Shown here: positions 25,459-32,924 of the stretch, piece by piece
How the letters are laid out: each line of letters begins with the position of its first letter
Position numbering within the stretch: the first letter of the stretch is position 1
Position numbers and translations under genes: made by a program
The notes under the pieces: generated by a model
The model's input: the letters and a program-made list of their open reading frames with translations, nothing else
Databases searched by the model: none
Told to the model about the DNA's origin: nothing
Assembly (NCBI GenBank): GCA_046727175.1
Contig: JBKPCD010000092.1
Coordinates: 33,088 to 97,087, forward strand
Direction of reading: 5' to 3'
Source: JBKPCD01 sp046727175
GTDB taxonomy: Bacteria; Acidobacteriota; Vicinamibacteria; Vicinamibacterales; 2-12-FULL-66-21
DNA: 64,000 nucleotides

Positions 25459-26993
25459 TTTCGTGCTGAGACCGCGGGCCTCACGGGTTGCCAGAGCCGT
25501 ATGGCCGGCATGATGTCGCTAGGTCCCTGGTCGGGGATTTGGAAGTCGTTCGTCAGTACTCGAGTCGCCGTAGTCCATGCGAGAAACACTGCTGGCGGGT
25601 CTTCGAAGAACGCGCGCTGCAGGTCCGCGACCGCCGAGCGAACATCATCATCAGCGACGGCGGCTCGAAGCCGGTCGAGCGCCCGATCGGCCGATGTGTA
25701 TCCGGACTGGACAGCTCGTGTCGATCCGCGTGGGGGCGAGTGCCAGACCGAGTACAGGAAGTCGAGTGGCCTCGATCCGAGCGTCGGGATCAAGACGGCT
25801 TCGTAGTTGCCTGTGAAGAGGTGCTTTTCGGCCATATCTCCAAACGAGATTGGCTGGACCTCCATATCTACACCGATGTCGAAAAGTTGCTTCTGTACGA
25901 GGAGAGCAATCCGCTCGAGAGCGGGATCGCCCGCGACGACGCGGCACGTGAAGTGAAATCGGCTCGGCATGCGGCCTTGAACGCGTTCTCGACCTTCGGG
26001 GTATCCCGCAGCGTCGAGACGCAGTCGGGCCGCATCGGGATTGTATGCAAAGGTCCGCTGCGCCGCAGAGTAGGCCCAGTGAAACGGCCACACCGGAGTA
26101 TCGAGTACCATCCCGCGTTTGCGCATCCCCACGTCGACGATCCGCTGCTTGTCCACGGCCTCGTTCAGAGCCTGACGCACCTCTCGACTCTTGAACACCG
26201 GATGGCGCAGGTTGAACAACAGGTGGATGTAGTACGCCCGTACGAAGGTATGTGTCTGGACCGCCGATTCCGCTTCCTGGAAGTCGGCGGCGTCGGCGCT
26301 CACCTCATAGAGCATATTGATCTGACCGCGCATCATGGAGGCCCATGCGCCACGCTGTGTCGGATAGTTGATGACTTCTATACGATCGATGGCAGGGCGT
26401 CCCTGGTAGTACGCGTCGAAGCGGTCGAGAACGATGGGTGAATCGTCGGACACACGCTTGAACGGTCCGATGCCAATCGCTGGCTTATTCGGTAACACGA
26501 GATCGACAGTGGCGAGATCGGCTGGCAGAAACCCTTCCGGTTGCGACGTCTTGATTACAACGTCCGGGCCCTCAGCGGTTACCGACACGATGCTGGAGCT
26601 CGTCGCGCCTTTCAAAGCATCGGTGAGAATGGACGCGGCCAAATCGCTGGTGAGCGGCGTGCCGTCGTGGAAATAGACCTTCGGACGCAATCGAAGCCGG
26701 AGGCCGAGGTTGTCAGGAAGCCAGGTCCAATTCTCGACCGCGCGCGGGAGGAGCCGTCCATCCCACGCGATGCCGAGCGGCGCCTCGACGGTGACGTTTC
26801 GAACAATTGCCCGGACTCCATCGCCCCCGGCGCCGCGTGGAATAGAGGCTCCGATGCGCAACACTGCCGGTGCTTCCCGAGTGTGATTGGAGGCGCCGCA
26901 ACCGGTGAGACACACGACGGCAGAACTGGCGAGGACTGTGCGCCAGAGGACCGATGCCGAACGTGGCCGATACCAAAGAGTACTCGTAAGCAC
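25455..26993 (-). CDS. extracytoplasmic peptide-binding lipoprotein (SBP family 5)
   Basis: A 512-residue DppA/OppA-like solute-binding protein. Signal peptide with lipobox CLTGC (lipid-modified Cys near residue 32). Family 5 motifs: RLRPKVYFHDGTPLTSDLAASI, VINYPTQRGAWASMMRGQINMLY, and HPVFKSREVRQALNEAVDKQRIVD. It should bind a peptide or similar ligand outside the membrane. No permease or ATPase gene is adjacent; instead its stop overlaps the start of a Cache-domain histidine kinase gene (ATGA). This argues for a sensing role, the binding protein delivering ligand information to the kinase. GTG start with AGAGGAAG just upstream. Confidence 0.88.
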   Translation of the reverse strand: MLTSTLWYRPRSASVLWRTVLASSAVVCLTGCGASNHTREAPAVLRIGASIPRGAGGDGVRAIVRNVTVEAPLGIAWDGRLLPRAVENWTWLPDNLGLRLRLRPKVYFHDGTPLTSDLAASILTDALKGATSSSIVSVTAEGPDVVIKTSQPEGFLPADLATVDLVLPNKPAIGIGPFKRVSDDSPIVLDRFDAYYQGRPAIDRIEVINYPTQRGAWASMMRGQINMLYEVSADAADFQEAESAVQTHTFVRAYYIHLLFNLRHPVFKSREVRQALNEAVDKQRIVDVGMRKRGMVLDTPVWPFHWAYSAAQRTFAYNPDAARLRLDAAGYPEGRERVQGRMPSRFHFTCRVVAGDPALERIALLVQKQLFDIGVDMEVQPISFGDMAEKHLFTGNYEAVLIPTLGSRPLDFLYSVWHSPPRGSTRAVQSGYTSADRALDRLRAAVADDDVRSAVADLQRAFFEDPPAVFLAWTTATRVLTNDFQIPDQGPSDIMPAIRLWQPVRPAVSARK

Positions 26994-27151
26994 CTTCCTC
27001 TTAATCGAGTGACTCTAATGCGCACACCAACGGAGCAAACCGACGCTCGCCGACAGCAGAGTCGATGAGCCGACCGGACCTCCGTTCGCTACGAGCAGTC
27101 GCCGTCCCTTGTGCTGACGGCGAGGCCAGATGCGAGTTCAGCGGGACGGCA

Positions 27152-27185
27152 AAGCCCGTTGCCGTGGCTCCCCGGCGACGGGCTT
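27152..27185 (-). terminator. hairpin downstream of the two small peptide ORFs
   Basis: AAGCCCGTTGCCG (27152-27164) pairs with CGGCGACGGGCTT (27173-27185) with one mismatch. It begins 19 bases beyond the stop of the minus-strand ORF at 27204. No long U-run. The remaining 26994-27151 shows nothing I can support. Confidence 0.45.
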
Positions 27186-27203
27186 GCTGCCACCGCTCGC
27201 TGT

Positions 27204-27299
27204 CTACTTCGTCGGTGTGGACGGCTCGTCGACGTAGAAGGGACACCGCGCGTGTGGGTTCACCTTCTTCGTTCCGGCCTTGACGACCTGAATCTTCAT
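27204..27299 (-). CDS. 31-residue peptide, candidate RiPP precursor 2
   Basis: ATG at 27299 with a strong ribosome site (GAGGAGAG). Basic N-terminus with MKIQVVKAGTKKVNP, then HARCPFYVDEPSTPTK. The C-terminal part contains one Cys and the stretch PFYVD, matching PWLVD of the neighbouring 26-residue ORF. It lies on the same strand, 326 bases downstream of the radical SAM/SPASM gene, and is followed by a hairpin. Tiny ORFs next to SPASM maturases are often the modified peptide. That it is the substrate is inference; the ORF and ribosome site are direct observations. Confidence 0.5.
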   Translation of the reverse strand: MKIQVVKAGTKKVNPHARCPFYVDEPSTPTK

Positions 27300-27349
27300 C
27301 GCAACTCTCCTCAGTTCTTGAAATCCTTGACGATGTTCTCGTGTCGCGA

Positions 27350-27430
27350 CTACCGCAGCTGATCGACCACGACGTCCACTAACCAGGGCCGCAGCGTTCC
27401 CTTCTTCTTCGCGTCCTTCCGCCCTTTCAT
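27350..27430 (-). CDS. 26-residue peptide, candidate RiPP precursor 1
   Basis: ATG at 27430 with a very strong ribosome site (AGAGGAGG). Highly basic start (KGRKDAKKKG) followed by TLRPWLVDVVVDQLR. It shares P-aromatic-x-V-D with the 31-residue ORF 50 bases downstream. Both look like short leader-core peptides. The gap to the maturase stop (27625) contains a perfect 10-bp hairpin at 27465-27490, so the peptides may be transcribed separately or as an attenuated extension of the maturase message. Confidence 0.5.
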   Translation of the reverse strand: MKGRKDAKKKGTLRPWLVDVVVDQLR

Positions 27431-27464
27431 GGCTTTGCCTCCTCTGAATGATTGCTTCTCTCAC

Positions 27465-27490
27465 GCGCGTCGGGCTCTATCCCGACGCGC
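27465..27490 (-). promoter_or_regulatory. perfect hairpin between maturase and first peptide ORF
   Basis: GCGCGTCGGG and CCCGACGCGC pair perfectly around a six-base loop. Without a U-tract it may be a stability or attenuation element. It lies 35 bases upstream of the ATG at 27430. Confidence 0.45.
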
Positions 27491-27499
27491 TGCGGCTCG

Positions 27500-27610
27500 A
27501 CTTGCTACGAGCCCCCAACGCGCAAACAACGCGCGTCGGGGACCCCGCCGCCCGCTCGCCGCGGCCACGGGCGCTCCGCTGAGGTGCACGCAGGGCCTCC
27601 ACGCCCCGCG
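27500..27610. repeat. G-rich dispersed element, partial copy D (inverted)
   Basis: On the minus strand GGCGAGCGGGCGGCGGGGTC, CCCGACGCGCGTTGTTTGCG and CGTTGGGGGCTCG align with the inverted copy at 38940-39110. Confidence 0.45.
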
Positions 27611-27624
27611 CCCTCACGCTCTGT

Positions 27625-29040
27625 TCATCCAGCCAGCGCTGGCGCCATCTCGCGCGCAGCTTGGTGCGCCAGCGCCGCGAGGCTCGATTCGAAACTTGGT
27701 TTGTGACAGTTCGGTTTGTTCATGTCGCTCAGCTCGCTGTGCGACGCTACGCTGCAGCCGCCGGCGCAGACGGGGATGAACGCGCAGTCGTTGCACTCCT
27801 TCCACGCCGCGAGCCTCTCGAAACGCTCCGCCGCGCGATTTCGCCACTCCTCCTCGCGTCCGTCGATGTGCCCGGTCGACGTCGTGGACTCACCAGCGAA
27901 TCCGGGACAGGCGTACATCGAGCCGTCGGGGCCGATCGTGTGTGCGTGGCGCTTGTGAATCTCGCACGGCCCCATGTGGACGCCGTCCACGGTGCGAAAG
28001 CCGCGCGCGATAGTCTCTTCACGGAGGTAGGAGATCTTCTCGTCCAGAAACGAGCAGTTGCTGCAGGCGTTCGTGCCGGTGCCCGCGGCGGTCATGCAGC
28101 TTCCGTTGAGCGGCTTGCCCGACGTCCCGACCGCGGTCAGGGGGATGTACCCTTTGGGTTTCTGAGCTCGGGCTTCGCGGATGATCGGCTTGAACGCGAC
28201 TTTCGCGAGCTTGTCGGCGAATTCCTGCTCGCGGAGGAAGTCGAGCAGCGCCGGATAGCTATCGACCGACGATTCGTCGAAGTTCCCGCCGATCGAGATC
28301 CGGCACTTGTGCGCGACCTGTCGGATGTTGTTGACAATCCTGTCGAACGTCCCCTGTCCACCGCGGAGCGGCCGCATCCGGTTGTGCGTCTCCCGATCGC
28401 CGTCGAGCGTGACCTTCACGCCGTTCAGCCCGAAGGGGAGCAGGCGATCGACGATGTCGGGAGTCAGCAGCAACCCGTTCGTGATGATGTTGATCAGCAG
28501 GCGCACGCCCCGCGCAGAACAGCTCGCCGCGACGCGCTCGGCCAGGTAGTAGAGGACCGGCAGATTCAGCAGAGGCTCGCCGCCGAAGAACGTCAGGACC
28601 ATGCTCTCCGGCGAGACGGCGTCGAGCCGTCCCTCGGTCCAGCTCGCAACTCGCTCGGCGGTCTCGAGCGACATCTTCACGGCATGCCTGTTGTAATCAC
28701 CATGGTCTCCCTGGAGGCAGTAGTCGCACGCGAAGTTGCACTGCAGCGTCGTCAGAACCGTGACCCGCAGCTGTTCGCACGACTCCCGGAACTCCCGGAA
28801 GAACTGCTCGAGCTGACGCCGGTCCGACTCACGGCTTTCGACGATGAAGCCGTTTTCCTGGAGCGTCGCGAGCGCCTCGGTTTCCTCCGCGCTGAACGCG
28901 TGGTCACCGGCGCCCACGCGATCCAGCACGTCTGCGACATCTCGTGAGACAATCAGCTGCGCATCCGTGAAAGTGTTCATCAGGAACACCTCGTTGCGGT
29001 CCTCGAGGGGTACACGAACGTTGAACATCGAGGGCTGCAT
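27625..29040 (-). CDS. radical SAM/SPASM peptide maturase
   Basis: A 471-residue radical SAM enzyme. The AdoMet cluster motif is CNFACDYC (CxxxCxxC) near residue 100, then FFGGEPLLNLPVLYYL and GVKVTLDGDRETHNRMRPLRG. The C-terminal SPASM region supplies auxiliary-cluster cysteines: GSCMTAAGTGTNACSNC, MGPCEIHKRHAHTIGPDGSMYACPGF, and ECNDCAFIPVCAGGCSV. An N-terminal 80-residue segment (FNVRVPLEDRNEVFLMNTFT to LQENGFIVESRESD) resembles a peptide-recognition domain. Likely installs a carbon-centred crosslink or similar change on a ribosomal peptide. A sigma-54-type promoter lies about 90 bp upstream and two tiny ORFs lie downstream. An anaerobic sulfatase maturase is less likely because no sulfatase is nearby. 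Confidence 0.9.
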   Translation of the reverse strand: MQPSMFNVRVPLEDRNEVFLMNTFTDAQLIVSRDVADVLDRVGAGDHAFSAEETEALATLQENGFIVESRESDRRQLEQFFREFRESCEQLRVTVLTTLQCNFACDYCLQGDHGDYNRHAVKMSLETAERVASWTEGRLDAVSPESMVLTFFGGEPLLNLPVLYYLAERVAASCSARGVRLLINIITNGLLLTPDIVDRLLPFGLNGVKVTLDGDRETHNRMRPLRGGQGTFDRIVNNIRQVAHKCRISIGGNFDESSVDSYPALLDFLREQEFADKLAKVAFKPIIREARAQKPKGYIPLTAVGTSGKPLNGSCMTAAGTGTNACSNCSFLDEKISYLREETIARGFRTVDGVHMGPCEIHKRHAHTIGPDGSMYACPGFAGESTTSTGHIDGREEEWRNRAAERFERLAAWKECNDCAFIPVCAGGCSVASHSELSDMNKPNCHKPSFESSLAALAHQAAREMAPALAG

Positions 29041-29127
29041 GGCACTCCTCTCCGGATAACCTCAGATCGCGTGAATGGTGTGAGCTCGGGAGAGCCGCGT
29101 AAACTCCGGCCGTCGATCACAAAAAAC

Positions 29128-29143
29128 TGCAACCGATATTCCG
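29128..29143 (-). promoter_or_regulatory. sigma-54-type promoter of the maturase gene
   Basis: The minus strand reads CGGAATATCGGTTGCA, with GG and GC separated by ten bases and a perfect TTGCA -12 box. It shares GG-x-ATA and TTGC with the two Tad promoters. The expected start is near 29117, about 75 nt before the ATG. A GATGTGAC/GTCACATC inverted repeat (29142-29150 with 29168-29176) and GTCAACGTC/GACGTTGAC (29193-29201 with 29234-29242) overlap or flank it. Confidence 0.5.
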
Positions 29144-29297
29144 ATGTGACGAACGACTGTCCAAAGAGTCACATCGCGACAGACGAACGCGCGTCAACGT
29201 CGGAAATACCCAGCCGTCGAACGGACTCTTTAGGACGTTGACATCACCACTGACTGCGCCACCAACCCGCGGTGAGTGTTACGAGTGGAGGCGCGCC

Positions 29298-29375
29298 GGC
29301 CAATGGATTGGCCTGTTCGGTCAATGGATTGGCCGATTCTCGGATCGCGCCGAGCAGAGCGGCCAATGAACGGCC
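29298..29375. promoter_or_regulatory. three phased operator-like repeats upstream of the maturase promoter
   Basis: GGCCAATGGATTGGCC (29298-29313), GGTCAATGGATTGGCC (29319-29334) and a degenerate GGCCAATGAACGGCC (29361-29375) start 21 and 42 bases apart, i.e. whole helical turns. They lie 155-235 bp upstream of the -24 box, a normal place for enhancer-binding protein sites. CTCGG/CCGAG (29339-29354) sits between copies two and three. The rest of 29041-29550 shows no gene. Confidence 0.55.
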
Positions 29376-29550
29376 TGATTCTGCAGCGCCGATCCTACAC
29401 TTCGCGCGCACAATCTCAGCAGTAACTCGCCGTCGCTCACGTGAATCCGTCCGCGAGCTTCCCGCCTCCGCTCGCGCTAATCCGACCCGCAAGTCGGCGT
29501 GCGGAGGCGGGCGCGGCACGCTAGAAAGCAAAGCTCGTCAGTAACGTGAG

Positions 29551-30939
29551 TCACGCTCCTCGAAGCTTGCGGGCGAGATCGCTGAGGCCCAGACGGGACA
29601 TCTTATGTTTCAGCGTGCTGAGCGGAATACCAAGGTATCGAGCGGTCGCCGTCACGTTCCAGTTGCCCTTCTCCAGCGCTCGCAGGATAAAGTTGCGTTC
29701 GAACGTGTCGAGCGCCTCCTGAAAGAGGGCGTCGGGAATCGTCGGCCCGGCATCGAGCTTGGCGAAGTGGTACTCGAGTGGCAGATCCTCGTCCGTCACC
29801 CACTCTTTGTCGCTCACGGCGACGAGACGCTCGATCAGGTTCTCGAGCTCACGGATGTTCCCAGGCCACCAGTAGGACGCCAGAATCCTGAGTGCCGAGT
29901 CGGAGATGCCACGGACCGGCTTCCTGAACTTGGAGCGGTAACGCTCGAGGAAAAGGCGTGCGAGTTCGGGAAGATCTTCGATTCGATCGCGAAGGGGCGG
30001 CATTCGAATTGGAATGACGTTGATGCGATAGTAGAGGTCCTCTCGGAACCGCCCCTCCTTTACCGCCTTTTCGAGATCGACGTTCGTCGCGACCACGAGA
30101 CGGAAGTCCGTCCGTATCGGCTTCGCGCCTCCCACCCGCTCGATCTCTCCTTCCTGGATCGCGCGCAGCAGCTTGGCCTGCAAATCGAACCGCAGGTCGC
30201 CGATCTCGTCGAGGAACAGCGTTCCTCCTGCCGCCAGCTCGAACTTTCCAAGCTGCTGCTTGTGCGCGCCCGTGAAGGCGCCACGTTCGTGTCCGAACAG
30301 CGTGCTTTCGACGAGCTCGTGCGGGATGGCTGACAGGTTTACCGCGATGAACGGCGCCTCGCCGCGGCCCGATTCCCGGTGGAGGAGTCGCGCGAGCAGT
30401 TCCTTTCCGGTTCCGCTCTCTCCGAGGATCAACACCGTCGCCGACAACTTCGCCACTTTGTGAACGAGATCGACGATGTCGCGAATCTGCTTGCTCGGGC
30501 CGATCAGGAACTCGCGCTCGCCCTGCTCGGCGACCTGTGCGCTGAGCGTGATCACCTGACGATTCAGATCCTGACGCTCGCACGCATTTCGTACGAGCGA
30601 CCGGAGCTCGTCGTAATCGAAGCTCTTGGTGATGTAGTGGTAGGCGCCGTGCTTCATCGCCTGCACGGCCGTCTCGACCTCGTTGATGGCCGAGATCATG
30701 ATGCATTCGACGAGGCTGTAGTTCTCCTTGACGATGCGGAGCACGTCGAAACCGCTGATGCCGGGCAGACGGACGTCGAGGAGCACGAGGTCGACGTCTT
30801 CCTGTTTCAGCAGTGCCAAGGCGGATTCGCCGCTCGACACGGTCAGGACGCGATAGTCCCGCCGCAGGATCGCGGCAATGGTGTCCCGCATTCCCTGGTC
30901 ATCGTCGCAGATGAGGATTGTTTTCGAAGTCGCCGCCAT
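29551..30939 (-). CDS. NtrC-family sigma-54-dependent response regulator
   Basis: From MAATSKTILICDDDQG (ATG at 30939; MAVHYL at 30960 is an alternative, and the upstream extension to 31089 is repeat-derived) it is 462 residues. Receiver domain with phospho-Asp in VDLVLLDVRLPGISGFDVL; AAA+ domain with Walker A LGESGTGKELLARLLH, the sigma-54 contact loop ERGAFTGAHKQ, and Walker B GGTLFLDEIGDL; C-terminal Fis-type helix-turn-helix (NWNVTATARYLGIPLSTLKH). It activates sigma-54 RNA polymerase from enhancer sites. The next gene downstream, the SPASM maturase, has both a -24/-12 box and phased repeats, making it the likely target. No histidine kinase is adjacent. Confidence 0.94.
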   Translation of the reverse strand: MAATSKTILICDDDQGMRDTIAAILRRDYRVLTVSSGESALALLKQEDVDLVLLDVRLPGISGFDVLRIVKENYSLVECIMISAINEVETAVQAMKHGAYHYITKSFDYDELRSLVRNACERQDLNRQVITLSAQVAEQGEREFLIGPSKQIRDIVDLVHKVAKLSATVLILGESGTGKELLARLLHRESGRGEAPFIAVNLSAIPHELVESTLFGHERGAFTGAHKQQLGKFELAAGGTLFLDEIGDLRFDLQAKLLRAIQEGEIERVGGAKPIRTDFRLVVATNVDLEKAVKEGRFREDLYYRINVIPIRMPPLRDRIEDLPELARLFLERYRSKFRKPVRGISDSALRILASYWWPGNIRELENLIERLVAVSDKEWVTDEDLPLEYHFAKLDAGPTIPDALFQEALDTFERNFILRALEKGNWNVTATARYLGIPLSTLKHKMSRLGLSDLARKLRGA

Positions 30940-31000
30940 CGCGAGGTAATGGACGGCCATTGTATCAGGCCGCCGCCTCGTCCGGCTTCCGGTGACATTC

Positions 31001-31033
31001 AGCTTTAGGCTCATGGCTTTCGGCTTTGGGCCC
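31001..31033. repeat. single arm of the GGCTTT word element
   Basis: AGCTTTAGGCTCATGGCTTT followed by CGGCTTTGGGCCC matches the left arms at 41571, 44484 and 54030, but I see no inverted partner nearby. The gap 30940-31208 has no other feature. Confidence 0.55.
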
Positions 31034-31208
31034 GCAGCAAGTCGTCGCGCGTTGCTCCGACGAGAACTCAATGAAAGAGGAACTTGCACAACTCATTTTC
31101 TGATGGTGCCATTCGACAAGGCACGCCCAGAGCCGTGGGCCTCGAGCCGCTTGAGACACCTCCGTCCCATTGACACTCCCAGAACCGAACCGGTAAGGTA
31201 CGGCGGTT

Positions 31209-31466
31209 GTGGTCCTTACGGCTATCGCTGTTCTAGGTCTCGTCGTCGCGCTGGCTGCGCTGACGACGGTCCGGCGCCTGTCGCGCAAGCTCGAGGCGTT
31301 GACCCAATCGTACTGGGAGCTCCGTTACGACTACACCCGGCTGCGCTCCCAGGTTGCACGGCTGGACCCAGCCGAGGCCGACGAGCAGGAGCCTGCGGCA
31401 CAGTCCCCAGCGCCGCCGTCGGTTTCCTTCGTCCCGCTCTCGGCCATCCGACGCAAGGGTCAGTGA
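31209..31466 (+). CDS. small membrane-anchored coiled-coil protein
   Basis: An 85-residue protein with an N-terminal membrane helix (residues 3-20, LTAIAVLGLVVALAALTT), a short coiled coil (RRLSRKLEALTQSYWELRYDYTRLRSQVARL), and a Pro/Ala-rich tail ending FVPLSAIRRKGQ. GTG start. It ends 10 bp before lpd and may be cotranscribed with the dehydrogenase operon. No family recognised; similar small proteins appear as hypothetical membrane proteins. Confidence 0.6.
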   Translation: MVLTAIAVLGLVVALAALTTVRRLSRKLEALTQSYWELRYDYTRLRSQVARLDPAEADEQEPAAQSPAPPSVSFVPLSAIRRKGQ

Positions 31467-31476
31467 CTTTCCGCGT

Positions 31477-32895
31477 ATGGCTAATGAATACGATGTTGTC
31501 GTGATTGGCTCCGGCACGGGCGGCTACGTAGCGGCGATCCGTGCGGCGCAGCTCGGCCTCCGCACCGCGGTCGTCGAGCGCGCGCCCACGCTCGGCGGCA
31601 CCTGCCTGAACGTGGGCTGTATTCCAACCAAGGCGTTGCTGGAGCACGCGCATGCGCTGAAGATCGCGCAGGACTGGAAGGAATGGGGGCTTACGATCGG
31701 GGGAGCAGCGATTGCGCTCGACATGGCGCAGGTGCAGGCGCGCAAGGACAAGATCGTCAAGGGGCTGACCGGCGGCGTCGAGCTGCTGTTCAGGAAGAAC
31801 AAGATCGACTGGATCAAGGGAAGCGGACGCCTGACCGGCAACGGAAAGGTCGAGATCACTGATGGTCAGAAGCAGACGCTCACGGCCAAGAAGGAAATCA
31901 TCGTGGCCACCGGCTCTGAGCCGCGCAGCGTCCCTGGAATCACGATCGATCGCAAGCGGATCGTCACCAGCGACGAGGCGGTGAGCCTCAAGGATGTTCC
32001 CAAGTCCGTCGCGATCCTCGGAAGCGGCGCGGTGGGCGTCGAGTTCGCGTCGATCTTCCGGCGATTCGGGAGTGATGTCACGCTCATCGAGCTGTTGCCG
32101 CGGCTCGTCCCGATCGAAGACGAGGCGGTTTCGACGGAGCTCGAGAAGGCATTCAAGAAACAGGGAATCAAGGTGCTGACCGGGACGAAGGTGACGTCGG
32201 CGAAAGTCCTGGCGGACGGCGTGGAGCTCGAAGGCCAGACGCCAGACGGCAAGTCGATGAAATCGAAGGCGGACTACCTCTTGGTCGCGACGGGACGCGG
32301 TCCCGTGACGTCACGGCTGGGCGCCGAGGACGTCGGGCTGCGAATGGACCGTGGATACATCGTCGTCGACGATCAGTATCGGACCAGCGTCCCGGGCATC
32401 TCTGCCATCGGTGACGTGATCACGTTCGAGAAGCCCGGCCACGCACAGCTCGCACACCTCTCGTCGGCGGAGGGCATTGTCCTCGCCGAGCGAATCGCCG
32501 GAAGAGAGGATCGTCCGATCAACTACGATCACGTGCCGGCGTGTACGTACTGCGATCCCGAAATCGGCAGCGTGGGCTTGACCGAGACGGAAGCGCAGGC
32601 GCGTGGGTACGACGTCAAGGTTGGCAGCTTCAAGTTTGGCATCCTGGCACGCGCACGGATCGCCGGGGAGACCGAAGGATTCGTGAAGATCGTGTTCGAC
32701 ACGAAGTACGACGAGGTCCTCGGGGTCCACATGATCGGTCTGCGTTCAACGGAGCTGGTCGCCGAAGCGACGCTGGCTCTGCGTCTCGAATGCACCGTCG
32801 AGGAGCTCGTGCGGACGATTCATGCGCACCCCACGATGTCGGAGGCGGTCGGGGAAGCCGCGCACGCGGCGCATGGCGCCCCTATTCACGCATAG
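31477..32895 (+). CDS. lpdA: dihydrolipoyl dehydrogenase (E3)
   Basis: A 472-residue flavoprotein disulfide reductase that reoxidises dihydrolipoyl groups with NAD+. FAD motif YDVVVIGSGTGGYVAA, redox Cys pair in GGTCLNVGCIPTKALL, NAD motif VAILGSGAVGVEFASIF, second FAD segment GISAIGDVITFEKPGHAQLA, and the catalytic His-Glu pair in TIHAHPTMSEAVGEAAH near the C-terminus. The ATG at 31477 begins the conserved fold; the open frame upstream is unused. First enzyme gene of a lpd-E1-E2-lipB operon. Confidence 0.97.
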   Translation: MANEYDVVVIGSGTGGYVAAIRAAQLGLRTAVVERAPTLGGTCLNVGCIPTKALLEHAHALKIAQDWKEWGLTIGGAAIALDMAQVQARKDKIVKGLTGGVELLFRKNKIDWIKGSGRLTGNGKVEITDGQKQTLTAKKEIIVATGSEPRSVPGITIDRKRIVTSDEAVSLKDVPKSVAILGSGAVGVEFASIFRRFGSDVTLIELLPRLVPIEDEAVSTELEKAFKKQGIKVLTGTKVTSAKVLADGVELEGQTPDGKSMKSKADYLLVATGRGPVTSRLGAEDVGLRMDRGYIVVDDQYRTSVPGISAIGDVITFEKPGHAQLAHLSSAEGIVLAERIAGREDRPINYDHVPACTYCDPEIGSVGLTETEAQARGYDVKVGSFKFGILARARIAGETEGFVKIVFDTKYDEVLGVHMIGLRSTELVAEATLALRLECTVEELVRTIHAHPTMSEAVGEAAHAAHGAPIHA

Positions 32896-32924
32896 CGCTC
32901 GAGAGGTTCACCGTCGAAGGTTCG

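Noticed and set aside
24007..25806. 599-codon plus-strand frame
   Set aside because: Antisense to the histidine kinase, whose motifs are complete; the frame has low-complexity His/Arg/Asp composition typical of antisense to GC-rich genes.
27001..27246. 81-codon minus-strand frame downstream of the peptide ORFs
   Set aside because: It overlaps the 31-codon ORF in another frame and the hairpin, has no ribosome site, and is Arg-rich like shadow frames.
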